In this document: positions 56,360-64,000 of the stretch, in pieces | Layout: each line of letters opens with the position of its first letter | How positions within the stretch are numbered: the stretch's first letter is position 1 | DNA from: Atopsyche davidsoni | Taxonomy: Eukaryota; Arthropoda; Insecta; Trichoptera; Hydrobiosidae | Assembly: GCA_022113835.1 (NCBI GenBank) | Contig: JAILWY010000016.1 | Coordinates: 1,119,501-1,183,500, forward strand | Length of the DNA: 64,000 nucleotides | Direction of reading: 5' to 3' | The notes under the pieces: generated by a model | Database searches by the model: none | What the model saw: the letters and a program-made list of their open reading frames with translations, nothing else | Told to the model about the DNA's origin: nothing | Position numbers and translations under genes: made by a program

Positions 56360-56590
56360 CGTGCATCTCATCAGAGGAGATTGGCGATCATTTCACTGAG
56401 CAGATACTCATGATACGCAAGTGTTCATGGTTTTTTAAGGGGAATACAGTGTAGTGGGTCCCCGAGTTCTTTTACACCGCAGTTGTAGTCTCTCTACCTA
56501 AAATAATTATTATATATCATTTCCTTAGAAAGCTCTGACGTTTATATCTGATACTCCTTCTGTAGCAGGCTAAGCAGAAGCTCATTCAAT
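56360..56590 (+). repeat. dispersed repeat Q, copy 4
   Basis: Colinear with the inverted copy at 50120-50356 from CAGAGGAGATTGGCGATCAT to TCTGATACTCCTTCTGTAGC. Confidence 0.78.
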
Positions 56591-56726
56591 GTGTATTTAA
56601 AAATTGTTAATATAATGATTTTTTTTAATGAATATTTAATGGTGTTCTGATTTTTATTTGTTAATTTCAGTAACATGCTAGATTGTCAAAACTAATCGTG
56701 TAGTTTTACTTTATTTCTTTAAAAAA

Positions 56727-56749
56727 GGCTCCTCTATTAGAGCCGAAAC
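56727..56749 (+). ncRNA. hammerhead-like hairpin, box I lost
   Basis: Perfect 5-bp stem GGCTC/GAGCC around CTCTATTA, directly followed by GAAAC. The upstream box is replaced by an A run, as at 31062. Confidence 0.4.
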
Positions 56750-57389
56750 GTAATGCAAAAATCACGTCATCAAGTAATATTTTTATTTATTATAAAGAAT
56801 TTACCTGCTTTATATCATTAATAATATCAACATAACACACATTTGAGATTGTGAGCACTTACTTTCATTTTTCGAAACTCAGACTTATTGAAAATAACCT
56901 GAAAAAATGTTCGTTACTTTTAGCCATTCGTCTTATCATATTTGTTGCTTAAATATAGTGTTTGACAAAATAAACTAGTCTTTCGTGGAATGATGTTTCT
57001 AAATAACCTCCCCTAACTCTGTACCCCTCCAGGAGTTGGGCCAGGGGTGGAACCCGCTGATTCGGATATTTTTCACAATATTCAAATTCCAACCAGAGAA
57101 ATCTCGTAAAAAAATCTTGGCATGCCATCCCACGCGGAGTCGATTCACGCGTGAACGGATATCTCATGCCAATATCTGAACAGAGTTTTATATTACTGTG
57201 GAGACTATACTTTAAAAACGAGTCACTGTGTAAAATTATACTAGTGATTCCCAGCTGTTTGCTCTATGTAAAAACATTTATGTTTATTATTTCAAACACA
57301 AGTGATACTCATCTTTTGACATACTCCTAAAGAAATCAATAGTAAAAAAAATATGTAGGCCCAAAAAGTCGCTTTAAAAACCATTCCTA

Positions 57390-57870
57390 TATTTTGGATA
57401 TTAAAAAATTGGGCAGCTGGTTGAATGAGAACTGGAATCCTGACTAGGAAATTAAAGTGAGGATTGAGACAGCACGCAGTACATTTAATAATTTGAGGAA
57501 TGTGTTATGCTCAAGAGATATAATCCTGAAATCTCGATGGAGATTCACCAAATGTTATATCGTTTCAGTTCTCTTTTATGAAATCGAAGCTTGGATACTC
57601 AAGACAGCTATTTTGGGCGGTAGAAATGTGGCTGTATAGGAGAATCTTTGAGACACCATGGGTTGACGAAAGAGTCTGTGCAAAGAAGGGGAACTCTTTT
57701 GGACACATTTTTCCTTACAATAAGTGTGGCATCCTCCAGCTGATTGTCCAAGGAAAAGGGGTAGTGGAAGAAGAAAGTGCAGCTGAATTGGTGAAACTGC
57801 CCCAGAATGTTCGTGAAAACGGTCACCAACCTCCTATGAGGAGAAACAACAGAAGAAGAAGAAAAATATA
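57390..57870 (+). pseudogene. LINE (RTE/Jockey-like) ORF2 C-terminal part
   Basis: Frames read WLNENWNPD, then RIETARSTFNNLRNVLCSRD (57457 on), a FYEIEAW segment, EMWLYRRIFETPWVDERV, GHIFPYNKCGILQLIVQGKG, and a basic tail. This is the conserved C-terminal block after the catalytic core of non-LTR reverse transcriptases. A stop after the NWNPD segment and a frameshift near 57600 make it non-functional. The same region is preserved at 26505, 27103 and 27585. Confidence 0.82.
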
Positions 57871-60800
57871 TATATTTATATCAAAGTTTGCACGAAAACT
57901 CCAAATACTAAACAGAAAAATCGCTGAAATAGTTCATCAAAAATTTTCCAGAATTATTATTGAAAATTGTATATTTTAATAAAATCGAAAAGGTATTAAC
58001 AATATACTTTAAGCGATAGGCTCCTGAAAATGGGTTGGAATCTTCACGAACAAGTAACCCTTTGCTGAAAATTCTCGTGAAGGTTGTCGCGGTCTCGGTT
58101 GGACAAAATGAAATTTTTCCGCTCGTTAGGGGTAACGCGACCCCTGCAAGGGGGTTTTGAAAATTCACTGCTGAAGTCATTTGGAACTATCTGGTTAAAC
58201 CCTAAAAGGGCTGCAAACTCTGTGCCAAAATACCTAATAATTTTCAGCATGTCCGACACAATTTTCTAGTAAACGAGAGAGCGTTGGGAAAAATTCTGGA
58301 TAATGTTTTAAACATACTTTACTTTAAGCAGAAATATTTTAATGTAAAATTATAAGAACCACAATAAATATTTAAATTTAAATAAAAGTACTGATAATCA
58401 ATTCCTGAAAATTCATAATTAATTCCTTGTTTTAATTATTGAGCTATAAATCATTATTGGTTCTATAATAAGCACAGAAAACTGTAAATGAGTATTAATT
58501 TAAACATTCGGTTATGGCTGTTTATTTATAAAAAAATATGATCATATTAAAAAGAATCAATAAATTTATTTTTTATACCTATAACTTGATCTTCAAATTT
58601 TTTTTTTAGCTCAAAAAAATTATCCAATTTCCTATTTAATCTTTTCTTAGGGGTTTTTTTTTCACGTATTATATAATCGGATACCTTAACGATATTCAAA
58701 ATATATATTTTCATCTCATCGACGAATCACAATGATGTGATTCGTCGATGATTTTTTATTCAAATCAACAATATTTTATTTATTCTATGTAATATTTCGA
58801 ATTAAATATTTGCAGTACTGGCGCAAATAAATTGGGGCTTATTTAATGAATGATTTCTATTAATATGTTGTTGACGTTGCGTTGTATTCAGTAAATCAGA
58901 AGTATTTCATACATGGCCGAAAGGACAATATTTATGAACTAATTTAGTTATAAATCACATATAAATAGTTCGCAGCACGACATATTCCATGCATCGTAAA
59001 AGCTTATGAAACATTTTATGTGGCCAAGCCTTTCTGCGAGATATAATATCATAAACTTCTTCGGAGGACATAAAATATGATATATTATATGTCCGCACTA
59101 TCCGCGTTCATCAATTTCTTGCTCAAGTCTTCTTAAACTTCCCTGCGGTCAAGTGGTTAGGACACTTGCTTTTGTACTGTGAGGTCAGAAAAATTATAAC
59201 CACTGGTAAAGAATTCCTTTGATTACTCTAAATACAATATTAAAATGTCTCAACTTCTAAAGCTAACGATTACTTCTTAATGTCAACTGTCTAACTATTT
59301 CAATCGTCAACTCCGATATGTTTTACGCCCATATTAAGTAAATATTATACTAATATATATTTATTTCTATGTAAAAAAAAAAACATAGCTAGCATGATTT
59401 TTTTTTAATTTTAAATGGTATAGACATATGCAATATTAATACACAAAAGTCCTGATTGACGAGTCAAATAGCTAATAATTTTTTTTTTTTTTAAATTGAT
59501 GTGACAATTACTTTTGCTTGTGTTTATTGTGTGTTTAATTAATTCTGTGAGGGCAAGACATCCAAAATTGTATAAAATAAATGTTTCCAGTCAAAATTTA
59601 CTAGTGGTAAGACATGTAGGGAAGAATAAGAGCTTCGAATCGATAACAACAAACTACCCCAGTGACCGACTAGTTATGTCTCTGGAATTTATCCCAGGTG
59701 ATTTTGAATTAAAAGTATTTTTTTAATATGGACAATTTTTTTTAAAATTAAACAAGTAATAACAATGCTCAAATTCGTAACTCGTATAAAAATACCCTCA
59801 TTTAATTTTTTAAAACTAAAAAAAACTAGGTACATTGTCATTGTAGAAGTATATTATTTTTTTTTAAAATATATTTTAAGTAAATCGTATATACCAGAAT
59901 AAAAAAATATGTTTGTGCAGACAGTGAGACAAAAATAGGAGAGTCAATAGAGTGCTTCAAACTTTTTTATATTTTAATATCAGCATTTTAAGTTTTTTAT
60001 TTGAACTGAATAAAATGAAATGTAACATAATTTTAGTTTTTTATCTGAACTTTTCATAACCATACTATACAGCATATATCAATATATTTTTAAAGAAATT
60101 CGCACACATTTGTTTGAATATCATACAAAAATGCGATGCTTACGAAATCAGTAAGTGATTACAAATCTTTAAAGCATAATTTACTAAACACGAAATGTGT
60201 GATCATCAAAATCCGGAAGTAAATAGATATTCCAATGTCGTATCAGTTAACAAAATCATATTTATTTTATCATAATTATTTATATTAGTCATAAACAAAA
60301 TTTACATAAATATAAAAAACGCATATTGCTTGTGACTTAATTTACTATAGGAGTACTTTCCGAAAGGATTTCACAATCTCATCATGTAACTTAATTAAAT
60401 TTAATATTATTTTAAATGTAGTAAAAATTTGTAGCATTATTTTAAATGTGCTACTATTGTCCAAAGAAACATTTGTAAGTAATTTGTGATCGAAAGCAAA
60501 CACGTCCAAAGCCAAATCCAGCTTTTTTTAAAATTCATAACAAACTTTCACAAAAACAAATTTTGCATCGCAGCAATTTTTTGTGAATATTTTTTCAATA
60601 CAATATGTGCAAACAAAAGGCAAATTATTCCATTTTCACGGATGCAAGTCGATATTTTTAATTTTAATCAATTGCATCCCGACTGCAAGCTCGGCCGTTC
60701 GTGGAAATATGCAAATCATCATTCCGAGATGCTTCTCTGTTAGCGATTGCTTTATATATAATATTTCCATAAATTAATTAAAAAAAAAAAATTAAATTTC

Positions 60801-60904
60801 CACTAAAGCTAGGCATAAATTATTCTTGCGGTTAATTAACTTCAAAATCAAATCATTTACATAAAAACAGTACATAATCTGAAACGTATTTTTTGGCTTC
60901 ATTA
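57871..60904. other. AT-rich intergenic DNA with a hairpin and a tRNA-like fragment
   Basis: 58717-58750 is a hairpin with perfect 15-base arms (CATCGACGAATCACA and complement) and a 4-base loop. 59150-59215 shows an A-box-like GTCAAGTGGTTAGGACACTT but a weak T arm, probably a tRNA-derived fragment. No gene supported; overlapping short frames at 57908-58269 on both strands are unrecognised. Confidence 0.4.
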
Positions 60905-60975
60905 ATTTCGCCAATATGCTTGGTAAGAAATTAGTTAAGAGTCTGCCTGAAGATGTCAACCAATGTTGGCGAAAC
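60905..60975. ncRNA. best-preserved hammerhead-like hairpin, with an inverted partner
   Basis: Plus strand 60947-60975 reads CTGAAGAT, GTCAAC, loop CAAT, GTTGGC, GAAAC: a 6-bp stem with one U-G pair and both boxes complete. The minus strand at 60905-60921 has CCAAGCATATTGGCGAAAT, the 3' half of a copy pointing the other way. Confidence 0.6.
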
Positions 60976-63473
60976 TTTTTGTGCTTGTTAGATTGCACTA
61001 CCACTAAATACTTTTTGGTTTATATTAAAATGAATCCACCGAAGCTTTTATCTTGGTCATTGGTTACTTCATATAAACAAATATCTTTTAAAAAATTGGT
61101 AGTTGAGTAGGAGTATTTATATATATATTTCTTTTATATATAGTCGCTTGACAAACCTCCCGGAGACTTTCAGGATATTCTATAATTCACATAAGACAGA
61201 CGCCGTGCTCTCTCACCTGAAACAAGGAAATAAATTAGATTAAAAAAACGTCGCAGGAAAAGGAAGTGGCTTTGCTGCCTGCGAGCAAGTTATATAAACC
61301 CACCCTTAGTGAATAACGCTATTGAATATCTTTTTCCATATTTTATTCTGAAGAATCTACAATTATATTTAAGTTTATACTTCATTTCATTTGTAACGTT
61401 TCGACTTCGTATCTGAATAATCTTCAGTACGTGCGAAAAAAATGTTTTACCTTTACTGTATAAAACTTTTTACTTTGCCACCATTTTCATCATATTTTAG
61501 GGTAAGCGTCAAATAAGCTAATAGATCTTATTTTAATTATATTACTACAGTATTACATGTCTTTATATAAATATTTAGGATGTTTTCCTAACTGCGAGTT
61601 AAGAAAAAATAGGGCTTGGCCGCTACATATAAATAAGATTGTTATCCTAGTAAAATTAGGTTGGATAAAAAGTGAAAATGTGTACAAAAAATGGTTTTTA
61701 TTCTTGTAGGACAAAAAAAAGTAATTTTGACATATCGCTTATTCATTGTCAGTGTTTTAAATGGAATAAAAAAAAATATTTTCACTATAAGTTTTGCTTT
61801 TTATTTCAATGAACCGAGATCGATCTGGTATTCGCTTTTTTTATATTTTATACATAAGCAGGTAAACAATACTTTTACCATTTACACTATTCATATTCAG
61901 GTACTAAATGTAAAATATATTTTATTAATTATGTGAATTTCTATATATGTACTTAACCGTTTACTAACAATACTAATTACTATACAATACTCTTCATTTC
62001 CACAATTTATATCTTATTATTTAAATTTTGCAGCCGGATTAATAATTTTACTGTAAACAACACATTTCGGATGATATTAAAAGTAAATTTGAATGCATAT
62101 TATTTATTGATAGTACGAGCGTATCTATTTTATATTCTATAAGTTTTTAAAGTATTAAAACTAAACCAGCCAAGAAATTATTGACTGATCAATCCTTAAT
62201 ATCGGCACTTCATTAATTTCACTTCAAGTCTCGTAGCAAGTAATAAAAACTTTGGAGCTTCTAAGAACTATAATAAAACTTTGATAATGTGTATTTACCT
62301 CATTAACTTGCTTTGATGAATTAACCGAAGGCATTATTTGTTAATACGTATCTTACAACAGTCGGATTAGAAAACCTTACGTTATTTAACATTCACAGAC
62401 TTTTAAGGTACTCGTGACATTCACGTGTCGTGATAGACAAGAAATGTTTTTGTTAATAAAAGATAAGCGACTGAAATAACTCATTAACCATTATTTTGAT
62501 TTTAAAAAAATATAATAAATTATTTTTAATTGATTCAAAAAATCGTTTTTAGATGTTCAAAAATTTTCATGTAATCGGTGAATGACTACTTAATTAGAAA
62601 AATTATACTGTTACAGACAACAACTGTTTTTAAATATACTGTAAACATACCTTATAACAAGATATTAACAAGAAAATCCTTTTATGGTTTTCCTAAAACA
62701 TTTTTTTTAATGGAGATATTAAGTTCAAACCGTGTAAAAGTATTAAACAAACTTGAAGTACATGATCAAAGTGAAAATTTTCTCTGGTAAAATTTTAAGT
62801 AAATGAATTCCTGAAAAGATTTTTACACAGAGATCTATGCTGTTAGGCGGCAAAGGACATTCTTGAAAACTTAAACTTCATTGAAAACTTAAACTCCGTG
62901 TCTACTTCAGGAGTAGGCACGTTTCAATATTTATGACACTATTTATTTCTGTTAATGTCGTCTGAAGTGGCCCTTAAAAGATGAGAAGGCTCTCTTTGAA
63001 TAATATTTAACTATTTGAACAGCCAGACATGTTAGATTATAAGGTACTAAAATAATACCAATAATTCGTTTTTTTTTTTTTGTATTACTCGTACGCTAAC
63101 AAACCAGTATATATATTTGATAAACTAAACTAGTTATTTTTAGTAAAACACAAGGAAATTTTTTTAATACGAGAAAGCTTGTAGTGTACGAGAAACTATC
63201 AAACGTTTCATGTCGTATGTTTGTAATTAAAAAAAAATTCTATGCAAAAATAACGAAATCAAATTAAATATTCTCAACAACTCGAACTTTGCGTAAAATA
63301 ATTAGTTTTGCAACAAATTTTAAACTTCTCAAAAAATGCGTTGCTTGCTTACTAAATACTATAAACAACTTATATTTAACGCGAAATTAAATATTCTAAA
63401 ACAACTAAACAAATCAAATGTTTGAAGCAACTCAAAATTTAATGTTTTATGCCAAATTTTCACATTTTAATCT
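60976..63473. other. AT-rich intergenic DNA with one more hairpin motif
   Basis: On the minus strand 61398-61427 reads CTGAAGAT, a TTC/GAA stem, and GTCGAAACGT. No gene is supported; frames at 61691-61936 and 62578-62790 are AT-rich and unrecognised. Confidence 0.4.
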
Positions 63474-63730
63474 TGTTGAGGGACAAGGCATTTATATGGT
63501 GATAATCCATTTTTTATTAATGATTTGAAATAACCTATTTTATAATTTCTTCACGTTGAGTTTATTTTTTTAACATTTATACATGACTAGTTTCAACCAA
63601 AAGACTTGGTCATCATCAGATGCAGAACAAAACTCAAGAAACTAGTCATGCATAAATGTCAAAAAAAAACTCAAAGTGAAGAAATTATAAAAGGTTATTT
63701 CAAATCATTGATAAATAATTTATATTAATT
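63474..63730. repeat. foldback element with central hammerhead-like hairpin
   Basis: Arms at about 63500-63593 and 63633-63730 are inverted copies (for example TTATAATTTCTTCACGTTGA against CTCAAAGTGAAGAAATTATA). At the centre the minus strand reads CTGATGAT, GACCAA, a short loop, TTGGTT, GAAAC (63590-63619); the closing pair is a G-U where the 42713 copy has G-C, so pairing is kept. The other arm retains only AAGAAACTAGTCATG, the 3' box of an inverted partner. Confidence 0.82.
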
Positions 63731-63774
63731 TTTGTGAAGACCATCTCACATTAAAGCAGTTGCTTCCAGCCTTT

Positions 63775-64000
63775 TAATTGCCTCTGGTGTCCAACCGAAC
63801 ACCAGAGGCAGTCCATTACCTGGCGAAATCGTGTCATTTAATTAACTTAATTGTCACTTCATTTTGCTATATCGAAAGTTGGTTTTTTTACATAGTATTA
63901 AAAAAACTATAAATTGTATATATATATTTTTTATTATTTAATTAACGTCCATTTTCAGGGTAAAATAAAATCTTGAAGATGTTGAAAAAATGGATAAAAT
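63775..64000 (+). repeat. dispersed repeat R, copy cut by the window end
   Basis: Starts with a 12-bp-arm hairpin (TGCCTCTGGTGT and complement, spacer CCAACCGA) and then TCCATTACCTGGCGAAATCG, colinear with 12030 onward to the window end. Copy 1 has the hairpin collapsed to GCCTCTGAGGC, so this copy shows the longer form. Confidence 0.85.

Overview
The window reads as AT-rich nuclear DNA of an arthropod, most likely an insect. The evidence is one intronless ZAD plus C2H2 zinc-finger gene (a gene class expanded in insects), short TTAGG-type runs, mariner, hAT, pogo-like and LINE relics, and tRNA-derived repeats. I saw no bacterial-type gene organisation and no rRNA or CRISPR array. The only gene I call with confidence is at 21613-23463 on the minus strand. 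It encodes a 616-residue ZAD/C2H2 zinc-finger protein, with a CpG-rich TATA-less promoter just upstream carrying CRE, NRF-1-like and ETS sites.

Layout. 1-7.3 kb: a mariner with TIRs and TA duplications (216-1377), a large foldback element with a tRNA-like core (about 2303-2707), the end of a second Tc1/mariner-type element (3306-3505), a perfect 36-bp palindrome, and a hAT relic with an 8-bp target duplication (6731-7336). 12-13.7 kb: a composite repeat zone holding dispersed repeat R, a 105-bp duplication, a degenerate tandem array and a solo-LTR-like segment. 14-21 kb: mostly featureless. 21.4-23.6 kb: the zinc-finger gene. 26.5-27.7 kb: LINE fragments interrupted by repeat R. 29.9-30.5 kb: repeat Q and a weak small-gene candidate. 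34-35.2 kb: a second mariner. 40-43 kb: foldback elements with ribozyme-like hairpins. 50-53.5 kb: a double tRNA-bearing foldback, a pogo-like MITE, a proline/threonine-rich possible exon and an inverted copy of repeat R. 55-58 kb: a deleted Tc1/mariner element with intact ends and a LINE 3' fragment. 60.9-64 kb: more ribozyme-like hairpins, another foldback and the start of a further R copy.

Most noteworthy: (1) a hairpin of the form CTGANGAT-stem-GAAAC, more or less decayed, recurs about 19 times on both strands, often head-to-head at the centre of foldback elements. It resembles the core of the hammerhead ribozymes known in Penelope-like elements but has an extra base before stem II. (2) A foldback family carries a tRNA-like pol III core between its arms. 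(3) Two dispersed repeats (R and Q) are unidentified. All calls come from reading the sequence; no search was run.
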